Source of the DNA: CBDCRK01 sp965220955 | GTDB taxonomy: Bacteria > Desulfobacterota > Binatia > Bin18 > CBDCRK01 | Assembly (NCBI GenBank): GCA_965220955.1 | Contig: CBDCRK010000009.1 | Span: 1-18,585, forward strand | DNA length: 18,585 bases | Direction of reading: 5' to 3' | Part shown: positions 8,347 to 15,977 of the stretch, piece after piece | How the letters are laid out: every line of letters starts with the position of its first letter | How positions within the stretch are numbered: the first letter of the stretch is position 1 | Position numbers and translations under genes: made by a program | Notes under the pieces: model-generated | Databases searched by the model: none | Told to the model about the DNA's origin: nothing | What the model saw: only the letters and a program-made list of their open reading frames with translations

Positions 8347-9177
8347 ATGCCTCTTGAAACTTTGTCCTATGGCTATGGCTTGCTGGAAGGACCTCGCGTT
8401 GACGGCGCTGGAAACCTCTTTTTCAGCGATGTCACCAATGGTGGCGTCTTCTGTCGTGCTCCTGAGGGCACGATCACAACCGTTGTCCCTCGGCGAAGGG
8501 GGGTCGGCGGTATTGCCCTGCATGCCAACGGCGGGGTGGTAGTCTCCGGCAAGGATGTATGCCATGTTCGCGAGGGAGTAACCCGTGTACTCTTTCGCAG
8601 TGACGACATTCCTGGATTCAATGACCTCTTCACCGATGGTGCAGGGCGAGTCTACATTGGTTCGCTACGCTCAAACCCGTTCAAGTCAGGTCCCCGAATA
8701 CCTGGCGAATTGTGGCGGATTGACAGCCAAGGAAATGTTGCACGGCTTTATGGTGAGGTGGGGCTTACCAATGGGATTGGTTTCTCGCCCGACGGGCGCC
8801 TGCTCTATCACGCTGACAGTGCCGCCCAGCAAATCCTTGTCCACGAGTTGACCCTGGACGGACAGGCGGTGAACCGGCGGGTATTTGCTGAGGTGTCTCT
8901 GGGCGTCCCCGATGGTCTAGCAGTGGATGAGGCTGGTGGGGTGTGGATTGCGGTTTATGAAGGTGGCTGTGTGGCTCGTTATACGCCGGACGGTCAGCTG
9001 GATCGCAAAATCGAAGTGCCAGCTAAGGCGGTTACTAGCCTATGCTTTGGTGGGAAGGATCGGTGCGACCTCTATATTGTTACTGCAGACAACACGGAAG
9101 CACCTGAGCGTAAGGGAACTATCTTCTGCACTCGCTCAGAAGTTCCTGGGCTATCGGTTCCCCCTGCCCGAGTTTAA
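8347..9177 (+). CDS. SMP-30/gluconolactonase/LRE-family protein
   Basis: I start at ATG 8347, after AAAAGGAGGGAGAG, giving 276 aa; the frame upstream to 8245 runs through the REP-like palindrome. It is a six-bladed beta-propeller: repeated G-x-VDGAGNLFFSD, TDGAGRVYIGS, FSPDGRLLYHAD and VDEAGGVWIAV blades. Expected metal-site residues are present: Glu of LLEGPR near residue 14, Asn of TNGIGFSPDG and Asp of VPDGLAVDEAG. The family hydrolyses lactones or related esters, often the product of an upstream oxidase, so a link with the LLM flavoprotein just upstream is plausible but unproven. No signal peptide is seen, so it should be cytoplasmic. Confidence 0.9.
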   Translation: MPLETLSYGYGLLEGPRVDGAGNLFFSDVTNGGVFCRAPEGTITTVVPRRRGVGGIALHANGGVVVSGKDVCHVREGVTRVLFRSDDIPGFNDLFTDGAGRVYIGSLRSNPFKSGPRIPGELWRIDSQGNVARLYGEVGLTNGIGFSPDGRLLYHADSAAQQILVHELTLDGQAVNRRVFAEVSLGVPDGLAVDEAGGVWIAVYEGGCVARYTPDGQLDRKIEVPAKAVTSLCFGGKDRCDLYIVTADNTEAPERKGTIFCTRSEVPGLSVPPARV

Positions 9178-9254
9178 CAGGTTGGAGAAAGCCCCCCCGG
9201 CCACCTTTCGACAAGTAGCAGGGGGAGTACTGCCTGTCTATTGGACTGTCTGGG

Positions 9255-9806
9255 TCAGGCCGGTTGCACACTATAATAGGAATCGTCCCATTGAAACGCT
9301 TCGCGCAGCAACGCGTAATACAGAAGATCCAGATTATGCTTACGCACGCGTCTCTCGAACCTCATCCCCACTTTCTCCATCACTCGCAACGATGCTACAT
9401 TGGGCGCATCGGCGCTTGCTACTATACAAGAAAGATTATGTTCTTCAAAGCCATATCTGAGTACTGCTCTTGCCGCCTCCGTGGTAAGCCCTTGGCTCCA
9501 ATATGCTGGGGCTAGGCCGTAGAGGAGTTCGACCTCCGACGGGTCACCAATGAAGCGAAATCCACAGAAGCCGATCAACGGTTCCTTTCCTTTCAGGCAC
9601 ACCGCCCATTCACCAAATCCGTTAATTTGGAAGCAGGCAATGCTGCGCTGTATGTCTGATGCAGCCTGCCCCCTTGACATCATTTTGTTATCAAACAGAT
9701 ACCTGCGTACGTCCGGATCAGTCCATAGACAGTGAAGATCCTCCAGATTATCCAGGGTGTACGGGCGTAATCGAAGTCGAGCCGTTTCAATCTGGGGAAG
9801 TTCCAT
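9255..9806 (-). CDS. GNAT-family N-acetyltransferase (RimJ/RimL type)
   Basis: This 183-aa protein begins at ATG 9804-9806, with AAGGAG 12 bases upstream. The N-terminal IETARLRLRPYTLDNLEDL is the standard opening of RimJ/RimL-like acetyltransferases. The acetyl-CoA loop is AYWSQGLTTEAARAV, followed by NVASLRVMEKVGMRFERR, the C-terminal helix-strand of the fold. These enzymes transfer acetyl groups from acetyl-CoA to N-termini, drugs or small amines; the acceptor is unknown here. It starts 25 bases after the M20 hydrolase stop on the same strand, so the two form an operon, and it might modify a product or substrate of that hydrolase. Confidence 0.93.
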   Translation of the reverse strand: MELPQIETARLRLRPYTLDNLEDLHCLWTDPDVRRYLFDNKMMSRGQAASDIQRSIACFQINGFGEWAVCLKGKEPLIGFCGFRFIGDPSEVELLYGLAPAYWSQGLTTEAARAVLRYGFEEHNLSCIVASADAPNVASLRVMEKVGMRFERRVRKHNLDLLYYALLREAFQWDDSYYSVQPA

Positions 9807-9831
9807 CAGTGGAGAGAACTCCTTCCTGACA

Positions 9832-10998
9832 TCAGGCAGCCTTACCCATCAAGCGCTCGCGCATCCTGGCATCTGAGGCCAGGTCGATGGCGGTCCAGGC
9901 CATTGCCAGCGCGCCATCGATAACGGCCTTGTCGGCAGCCTCGGTCACGCAGTGTGCCGTGAATTCCGGCTGGTGGTTTACCGCTGGCAGCGAGTTGATC
10001 CCAATTGCGGGATGGATGGCCGGCATGACCAGCGATACATTGCCCATGTCCGTGGACCCTGCCGCACGCTGAAACGAGCCCCCGGGATCAGGAAAAGTTC
10101 GGCCCAGGACTTCGGCGTTGCGACGGTAGGCGGCGGCAATATCAGGATCGTGGCGCATCTGGGCGTAAGGCTTTTGACCCCCACTAATTTCTAGCTTCGA
10201 TCCGGTAGCCAGGGCTCCAGCCTCGAAGCAACGAAGAACCTTGGTGCGGATCTCGTCGAGGTCGTCTAGAGTCTGCGCCCGCACCATGTACTTGGCAGCC
10301 GTATGGGCCGGGATAATATTTGGCGCGTCTCCGCCCTTGGTAATAATACCGTGGATTCGGTCAGTCGATCGGATATGTTGCCTAAGAAGCCCGATGGCAG
10401 TCTGGGCAATGGTCAAGGCGTCGGCCGCGTTCACCCCACGCTCAGGAAAAGCGGAAGCGTGTGCTTCTTTACCGGTGTAGCAGACCTCAAACATTGAAGC
10501 GGCAATGATCGGGAACTCAACAACGTCAACGGGAGCTGGATGCACCATCATGGCCGCATGCGCATCCTTAAACGCCCCTCGTTCCAGAAGCAGAATCTTA
10601 CCGCCAGCATCCCCAACCTCCTCAGCCGGCGTACCAATCACGCTTACTGTCAAGCCAACCTCATCAGCCACTCGTGCGGCAGCAATCCCCGCCCCAATAG
10701 ACATAGCAGCAATGATGTTATGACCGCAGGCATGCCCAATGGCGGGCAGGCAGTCATACTCGGCACAGATGGTAATATGCAGGGGGCCACTGCCAGCCCG
10801 GGCAACAAAGGCCGTAGGTAGGTCACAAATCCCTCTTTCAACTGTGAACCCAGCGTCGGCTAGGACCTCGGATAGCCAGGCAGAAGCCTTCTCCTCCTCA
10901 TACCCAAGCTCTGGGTTGGCATGAATCCTATGGCTGAGATTGATCATGCTATCACGAACCGTGTCAAAACGCTCTCGGGCCCCAGCTTTTGCATCCAT
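9832..10998 (-). CDS. M20-family amidohydrolase/peptidase (AbgB/ACY1L2-like)
   Basis: This 388-aa enzyme starts at ATG 10996-10998 after a consensus AAAGGAGGAG ribosome binding site. M20 metal-site motifs are in order: HRIHANPELGYEE (residues 23-35), CAEYDCLPAIGHACGHN (78-94) with metal His93 in the M20D style, and the catalytic Glu pair in TPAEEVGDAGGK at 125-126. VHPAP and the dimerisation-domain motif GKEAHASAFPERGVNAADA follow, then the C-terminal GSTDMGNVS. The match to amidohydrolases cleaving N-acyl amino acids or p-aminobenzoyl-glutamate is better than to dipeptidases. It is cytoplasmic and heads the operon with the GNAT gene. It lies back to back with the start of the interrupted amidase at 11157, so the 158-base gap likely held a divergent promoter for two amide-hydrolysing enzymes. 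Confidence 0.93.
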   Translation of the reverse strand: MDAKAGARERFDTVRDSMINLSHRIHANPELGYEEEKASAWLSEVLADAGFTVERGICDLPTAFVARAGSGPLHITICAEYDCLPAIGHACGHNIIAAMSIGAGIAAARVADEVGLTVSVIGTPAEEVGDAGGKILLLERGAFKDAHAAMMVHPAPVDVVEFPIIAASMFEVCYTGKEAHASAFPERGVNAADALTIAQTAIGLLRQHIRSTDRIHGIITKGGDAPNIIPAHTAAKYMVRAQTLDDLDEIRTKVLRCFEAGALATGSKLEISGGQKPYAQMRHDPDIAAAYRRNAEVLGRTFPDPGGSFQRAAGSTDMGNVSLVMPAIHPAIGINSLPAVNHQPEFTAHCVTEAADKAVIDGALAMAWTAIDLASDARMRERLMGKAA

Positions 10999-11156
10999 TG
11001 TCTCCTCCTTTTTTTATCTGCCTATAACGAGGCGACGATAGCACGCTCCCAACTCAACATCAACGACTTTTAAAGGTCACCAGCCACAGGTTAAGTTGCT
11101 TCCCAACCTACCCTTGATCTGATATGTGGGGGCAAGAATTCAGGGAGGGTTAGACC

Positions 11157-11330
11157 ATGAGTAAGGACATGGCTTATCTCGACGCCGTGGCCCAGGCTGA
11201 GCTTGTGCGCCAGGGAGAGGTCACTCCTGCTGAGCCTGTGGATATTGCCATTGCCAGCAGCGAGAAGCTCAATCCCCAGCTAAACGCCGTCATTACTCCG
11301 CTTAAGGGTAAGTTCAATGGAAACAGATGA
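11157..11330 (+). pseudogene. 5' end of an amidase-signature gene, cut by the accessory island
   Basis: ATG 11157 behind GGGAGGG opens a frame reading MSKDMAYLDAVAQAELVRQG, EVTPAEPVDIAIASSEKLNP, then QLNAVITPLKG. This is the typical N-terminus of amidase-signature enzymes (A-LVRxGEVxPxELVDxAI...LNPQLNAV). The similarity ends around 11303, roughly 49 residues in, and eight unrelated codons lead to TGA 11328-11330. A complete amidase has 450-500 residues including the Ser-Ser-Lys triad, so the enzyme is dead. The break lies about ten bases before the ATG of the next gene, which marks the left edge of inserted or rearranged DNA. The remainder of the amidase is not in the window. Confidence 0.85.
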
Positions 11331-11646
11331 TGTGGAGATCGAACGTGGCAGCGGCAACGTGTTTGCGGGTCTCGGTCGGCCAGACGCCGAGGCTCAGCTT
11401 TTGAAAGCGGAGCTTGTGGCCTGTATCGACCAGATTGTTCGGCGGCGGCGACTGACCCAGGTCGAAGCTGCGAAGTTGCTCGGACTGTCTCAACCCGACG
11501 TCTCTCGTCTTCTTCGAGGAAACTTCCGCGAATACTCCATCGACAGACTCCTGCGCCTGTTGACCGCGCTTGGCAGAGATGTGGACATCGTCATTCGGAA
11601 TCCGCTCTCTCGCCAAAAAGGAAAGCTCAAGGTCGAGGCCGCGTGA
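11317..11646 (+). CDS. XRE/HTH protein, HigA-like orphan antitoxin or RM controller
   Basis: This 109-aa protein starts at ATG 11317, overlapping the end of the amidase remnant. Residues about 47-68 (LTQVEAAKLLGLSQPDVSRL) are a helix-turn-helix, followed by LLRGNFREYSIDRLLRLLTALGRDVDIVI. This layout is typical of HTH antitoxins paired with Gp49/RelE-like HigB toxins. The toxin normally lies directly upstream; here that position holds the amidase scrap, so it is an orphan. Because it stands before the restriction-modification gene, it could instead serve as a controller-type repressor. Its predicted binding site would be near its own start, where the island junction has replaced the native sequence. 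Domain identity is firm, role is inference. Confidence 0.85.
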   Translation: METDDVEIERGSGNVFAGLGRPDAEAQLLKAELVACIDQIVRRRRLTQVEAAKLLGLSQPDVSRLLRGNFREYSIDRLLRLLTALGRDVDIVIRNPLSRQKGKLKVEAA

Positions 11647-11683
11647 CCGCCAATTTCGTCAGGTCAGCGAATATTGAATCCAC

Positions 11684-11764
11684 ATGAACGAAGCCATCGC
11701 CCGTATTAAGATCAACAAGCTGCTTGAGGCGGCCGGCTGGCGCTTTTTTATCGAAGCGGACTGA
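11684..11764 (+). pseudogene. N-terminal scrap resembling a type I restriction (HsdR-like) subunit
   Basis: A 26-codon frame reads MNEAIARIKINKLLEAAGWR followed by FFIEAD and TGA. The pattern MNEA-x-R-x-K-I-N-x-LLEAAGWRFF is a familiar opening of HsdR-like DEAD/DEAH helicase-nuclease subunits, after which homology is lost. The stop overlaps the start region of the large RM gene (ATG 11766), so the remnant ends where that gene begins. It could be the relic of a helicase gene replaced by recombination, or a short upstream peptide that couples translation. The match is short, so confidence is moderate. Confidence 0.45.
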
Positions 11765-11765
11765 T

Positions 11766-14700
11766 ATGCCGGGCCAACTATTCACCCAGTACTTCCTCAC
11801 CGACGGCATACAGGCTACGGACGAGTGGAAAGCTTCGTCACCCAGACAGAGGGCGTTTGCCGCATTCAGAACACGCCTTGCTGAGATCTATGCCGCCCTC
11901 AACCGGTCTCATGAGCCCAATGAAGCTGTTACCGAACAAGAGTTGATCCGCCCAGTTTTAGAACTCCTGGGATGGACGGACTATCTGCCCCAACAGGGTA
12001 CAACTCGTAACGAGGACATCCCCGACCTCTTGCTATTCCCCGACGCCAGCGCCAAACAGCGCGCCGTGAGACGCAAACCCAACGAACGCTACCCCGACGC
12101 CTCCGTTGTAGAGGAGAGCAAGCGATTCGGTCTGCCGTTAGACACCCGTAACGCGGACGACAAAGTTAAGGCTGGAACACCACACGGTCAAATCCTCAGA
12201 TACCTATCGACGGCCGAGATCGAGTCGGAGAACCGAATTCGGTGGGGAATCCTGACCAACGGTGGTGTGTGGCGTCTGTATGACCACCGCTGTCGCCCCC
12301 ACGCCAACGGTTACTTTGAAGCCGACCTGGCGGAACTGATCGAGCCCGGCAACGAAGACGGCCTGCGTGTCTTCCAGCTGCTGTTTCGCCGCGACTCGTT
12401 CACTCTTCAGGAGGGCGACAAAACCACTTTCCTGGAAGCTGCCCTGGCAGAGGGGCGGCGCTACGAGGGACAGGTCGCCCAGGACCTCTCGGGCGTGGTC
12501 TTCGATCGTGTCTTCCCCAGCCTCGTAGAGGCTCTTGCCGACGCTTTGGGACAAAGCCTCTCCCAGGTCCGACAAGCGGCACTGATTTTCCTCTACCGAC
12601 TCCTCTTCGTGCTCTATGCCGAGGACAGGGGCCTGCTGCCGGTCAACGACTCACGTTACGACGACTATGGCCTGCGAAAACGGGTGCGGGACGACATTGC
12701 ACACAGAATGGCCGAAGAAGACACGTTCTCGGCCGTTGCCACCAATTACTATGACCGCCTAATGACGCTTTTCAAACTTATCGACAAAGGCGACACGTCC
12801 ATCGGACTCCCTCCCTATAACGGCGGCCTATTCGGTTCGGACGCCGCTCCACTGCTGGAAAAGGCTCGCCTGCCCGACACGAAAATCGCTCCTATCATCT
12901 ACGACCTGAGCCACGCTAAGGACCCGCAGGGAGTGCGCCGCTTCGTCAACTACCGCGACATGTCCGTCCAGCAGCTTGGCTCGATCTACGAGCGGCTCCT
13001 GGAGCGCGAGCCGGTCCGGGATAGTGACGGCAGGATTGTAATCCGCCTCAACCCCTACGCCCGCAAAGACAGCGGCAGCTTCTTCACACCGCAGGAGTTG
13101 GTCGACCTGATCGTCGACCATACCCTCAAGCCGCTGGCCGAAGAGCGACTCAAAGCATTCGAGGACAAAGCCACGGAACTCAAGAGCGACCGTCGGTCCA
13201 AGGCCGAACGACGGGCCGAGCTACTCAAGCTGGACCCGGCAGAGGCCGTCCTCGACCTGAAGGTCCTCGACCCGGCGATGGGAAGCGGCCATTTCCTGGT
13301 CACGGCGGTAGACTTTCTCTCTGACTACATCGCGGAACTGATCGAGTATGTGCCCGCAGTCCCCGAATGGCTCGACGGTGAGTACGTTTCGCCGCTGCTG
13401 GAGCGCGTGGCAACGATTCGCACAGACATCCTCCAACGGGCGCAGGAGTCGGATTGGGTCATGGACGATGCCCAGCTCACCGACCAGGCCATCATCCGTC
13501 GCATGGTACTGAAGCGGTGCATCTACGGGGTAGACAAGAACCCTCTGACGGTCGAGCTGGCGAAGGTGTCGCTGTGGTTGTACAGCTTTACCGTCGGTGC
13601 ACCGCTATCCTTCATGGACCACCACCTACGCTGTGGCGACTCGCTGGTCGGCCTGAGAGTGAAAGATTCAATCGAAGACTTACATAGGATGGCTCAACTG
13701 GTTCTCAGCAGCGCCATTCAGGGTGCGGAAACCGCCACCGAGGGTATGCAGCGCATCGAGGAAATGTCCGACGCCGACGTGGCTGAGGTGCGAGAGTCGG
13801 CAGCGCTGTTTCACAGTGTAGAGGAGACCACAGCGGACCTGCGCGGTCTGATGGACTTCCTGTGCAGCGTGCGTTGGCTGACTGCGGGAATGAAGAAGAA
13901 AGACCTGGCCACATTCGAGGCGCCGCTGGTTACAATGATTGGCAGACAGCCCGCGAATGCCTACAAGCTCTTGGCCCGAGGTCCGAAGGACATTGGCTCC
14001 GAGTCGCCCGGTGACGTCACTTTGTCGAGTTTTGTAGAGTTGTGGAATAAGACTAAATCCATTGCCGACCGTGAGGGCTTCCTGCACTGGGAGGTTGCCT
14101 TTCCGGGGGTGTGGCGCCGGTGGCAAAACACCAATCCGAAAGGTGGCTTTGACGCTGTAATCGGCAATCCGCCGTGGGACCGCATCAAGCTTCAGGAGGT
14201 GGAATGGTTTGCAACTCGTGACCCGAAACTCGCTCTCGCTCAGACTGCGGCCGCGCGGAAGGCCGGCATTCAGCAGCTACGTGACCAAGACGTGGCCCTC
14301 GTGAACGATTTTGACGCGGCGAAGGCGCAGTCAGAGAGCCTAAGCCGGATGGTCCGGTCCTATGAGGACTACCCTTTGCTCAGCGGTGGCGATATCAACC
14401 TGTACTCGCTGTTCGTGGAGCGAGCTATGAGCCTAATCAAGCCCGATGGATTTGTGGGCCTACTTACACCGTCGGGTATCTATGCCGACAAGACAGCGGC
14501 CCGTTTCTTCAAGTCCGTCTCCACCGGTGGACACGTGGCCAGCCTGTTTGATTTCGAGAACCGTCGCCTCGGAACCGACCTGCCGCCCTTCTTTCCCGAT
14601 GTTGACTCCCGTCAAAAATTCTGCGCTCTCATACTCGGTGGAGAGAAGCGCAAGTTCGACCAGACCGAGTGCGCCTTCTTCCTCCCCGCTGCCGAGACCA

Positions 14701-15815
14701 CCAAGGACCCGGACCGCTGCTTCCCACTGACGCCCGCAGACTTCGCCCGGGTCAACCCGAATACCGGCACCGCGCCTGTCTTCCGTACTCGGCGAGACGC
14801 CGAGATCACCCGCCGCATCTACGAGCAGCATCCGGTGTTGGTGGATCGCTCCGAGGGTGAGGAACGCCGTGCCTGGTCGGTTAAGTACGCCACGATGTTT
14901 CATATGACGAACGACTCCCACCTTTTCCGAACCGCGGCTCAACTTGAAGCCACGGGGTTTTATCTGGTCCAGGGTAACCAGTGGAAAAAGGGCGACGAAT
15001 TGTACGTCCCACTGTACGAGGGCAAAATGGTCCAGGCATTCGATCATCGGGCCGCAAGTGTTGTGGTAAACCCCGACAACCTCAATCGGCCCGCCCAACC
15101 GCGGGAAGCTACGCTTGATGAGCACACCGATCCCAACTGGCTGCCCAACTGTCAATTCTGGGTCAGCACGAACGCCTTCGAGCAGCCGGATGGATTAGGT
15201 TGGGCAGTGGCCTTTAAGGACGTAACCGCGCCGACGAATGTCCGCACGATGATTGCGGCAATAATTCCACGGTCAGGCGTCGGAAACACGTTACCCCTCC
15301 TACTGCCCGATTCAACTGAGGCTGCGGCCTACAAGGACTTCGCCTGGCTCATGTGCGGGTGCTTGAATTCGTTCGTTTTCGATTTCATTGCCAGACAGAA
15401 GGTCCAGGGGCAGCATCTGAACTGGTACATCGTGGAGCAGCTCCCCGTCATCGCGCCCGGCGACTATGACCGGCAGTTCGGCGACACGACCGCCCGCAGT
15501 CTCGTCCGCGACCACGTGCTGCGCCTCACCTACACCGCCCACGACATGGCGCCCTTTGCTCGTGACCTCGGCTATGACGGCCCGCCCTTCATCTGGAATG
15601 AAGACGAACGCAGCCACCTATGCGCCCGGCTCGACGCCCTTTATTTTCACCTCTACGGGATCAGCCGGGATGACGCAGAATACATCCTGAGTACTTTCCC
15701 CATCGTCTGTAGGGAAGACGAGGCCCAGTTCGGTCGCTACCGCACCCGCGACCTCATCCTGGCCTACATGAACGCTCTAGCCGCCGGCGACACCGAATCC
15801 ATTGTCGCTATTTAG
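11766..15815 (+). CDS. Single-chain restriction-modification protein (Eco57I/type IIG-like N6-adenine methylase with PD-(D/E)xK nuclease)
   Basis: I choose ATG 11766 (1349 aa, MPGQLFTQYFLTDGI); the frame is open upstream to a TTG at 11724 with no good binding site. The N-terminus carries a nuclease domain: IPDLLLF with Asp87, VVEESKRFG with Glu117-x-Lys119, and GQILRY with the Gln142-x3-Tyr146 motif seen in type I and IIG nucleases. The methyltransferase follows: motif X-like SGSFFTPQELVD (436 on), motif I LDPAMGSGHF (501-510) and motif IV NPPW (801-804), which marks adenine-N6 methylation. A roughly 290-residue helical insertion separates motifs I and IV. Residues after about 1000 should include the target-recognition domain. 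All catalytic residues are intact, so one polypeptide could both cut and methylate. BREX PglX has similar length and motifs but lacks this N-terminal nuclease and its partner genes are absent here. Confidence 0.9.
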   Translation: MPGQLFTQYFLTDGIQATDEWKASSPRQRAFAAFRTRLAEIYAALNRSHEPNEAVTEQELIRPVLELLGWTDYLPQQGTTRNEDIPDLLLFPDASAKQRAVRRKPNERYPDASVVEESKRFGLPLDTRNADDKVKAGTPHGQILRYLSTAEIESENRIRWGILTNGGVWRLYDHRCRPHANGYFEADLAELIEPGNEDGLRVFQLLFRRDSFTLQEGDKTTFLEAALAEGRRYEGQVAQDLSGVVFDRVFPSLVEALADALGQSLSQVRQAALIFLYRLLFVLYAEDRGLLPVNDSRYDDYGLRKRVRDDIAHRMAEEDTFSAVATNYYDRLMTLFKLIDKGDTSIGLPPYNGGLFGSDAAPLLEKARLPDTKIAPIIYDLSHAKDPQGVRRFVNYRDMSVQQLGSIYERLLEREPVRDSDGRIVIRLNPYARKDSGSFFTPQELVDLIVDHTLKPLAEERLKAFEDKATELKSDRRSKAERRAELLKLDPAEAVLDLKVLDPAMGSGHFLVTAVDFLSDYIAELIEYVPAVPEWLDGEYVSPLLERVATIRTDILQRAQESDWVMDDAQLTDQAIIRRMVLKRCIYGVDKNPLTVELAKVSLWLYSFTVGAPLSFMDHHLRCGDSLVGLRVKDSIEDLHRMAQLVLSSAIQGAETATEGMQRIEEMSDADVAEVRESAALFHSVEETTADLRGLMDFLCSVRWLTAGMKKKDLATFEAPLVTMIGRQPANAYKLLARGPKDIGSESPGDVTLSSFVELWNKTKSIADREGFLHWEVAFPGVWRRWQNTNPKGGFDAVIGNPPWDRIKLQEVEWFATRDPKLALAQTAAARKAGIQQLRDQDVALVNDFDAAKAQSESLSRMVRSYEDYPLLSGGDINLYSLFVERAMSLIKPDGFVGLLTPSGIYADKTAARFFKSVSTGGHVASLFDFENRRLGTDLPPFFPDVDSRQKFCALILGGEKRKFDQTECAFFLPAAETTKDPDRCFPLTPADFARVNPNTGTAPVFRTRRDAEITRRIYEQHPVLVDRSEGEERRAWSVKYATMFHMTNDSHLFRTAAQLEATGFYLVQGNQWKKGDELYVPLYEGKMVQAFDHRAASVVVNPDNLNRPAQPREATLDEHTDPNWLPNCQFWVSTNAFEQPDGLGWAVAFKDVTAPTNVRTMIAAIIPRSGVGNTLPLLLPDSTEAAAYKDFAWLMCGCLNSFVFDFIARQKVQGQHLNWYIVEQLPVIAPGDYDRQFGDTTARSLVRDHVLRLTYTAHDMAPFARDLGYDGPPFIWNEDERSHLCARLDALYFHLYGISRDDAEYILSTFPIVCREDEAQFGRYRTRDLILAYMNALAAGDTESIVAI

Positions 15816-15977
15816 GTAAGACACGGAGAAAGCTTTAATGGAGGATTCTCGAATGCTCAATACTTTTGCCACATCCCTTAGGCACGCCGGGCAACCGACT
15901 CACGGTCCCTATTGGCCCGACCAGCGGCGCAACCCGAGCTAATCGAACTAAGTTCAGCGGAAAAGACGAGGAACGTG

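Noticed and set aside
9178..9254. Possible terminator between the convergent SMP-30 and GNAT genes
   Set aside because: Only short imperfect stems are found and no T-tract follows on either strand.
8927..9460. 177-aa plus-strand frame
   Set aside because: It overlaps the SMP-30 gene and the opposite-strand GNAT gene, both of which have clear family motifs.
15838..15942. 34-codon frame MEDSRMLNTFATSLRHAGQP after the RM gene
   Set aside because: It has a passable GGAG site but no recognisable motif, and it is too short to support from sequence alone; could be a remnant.
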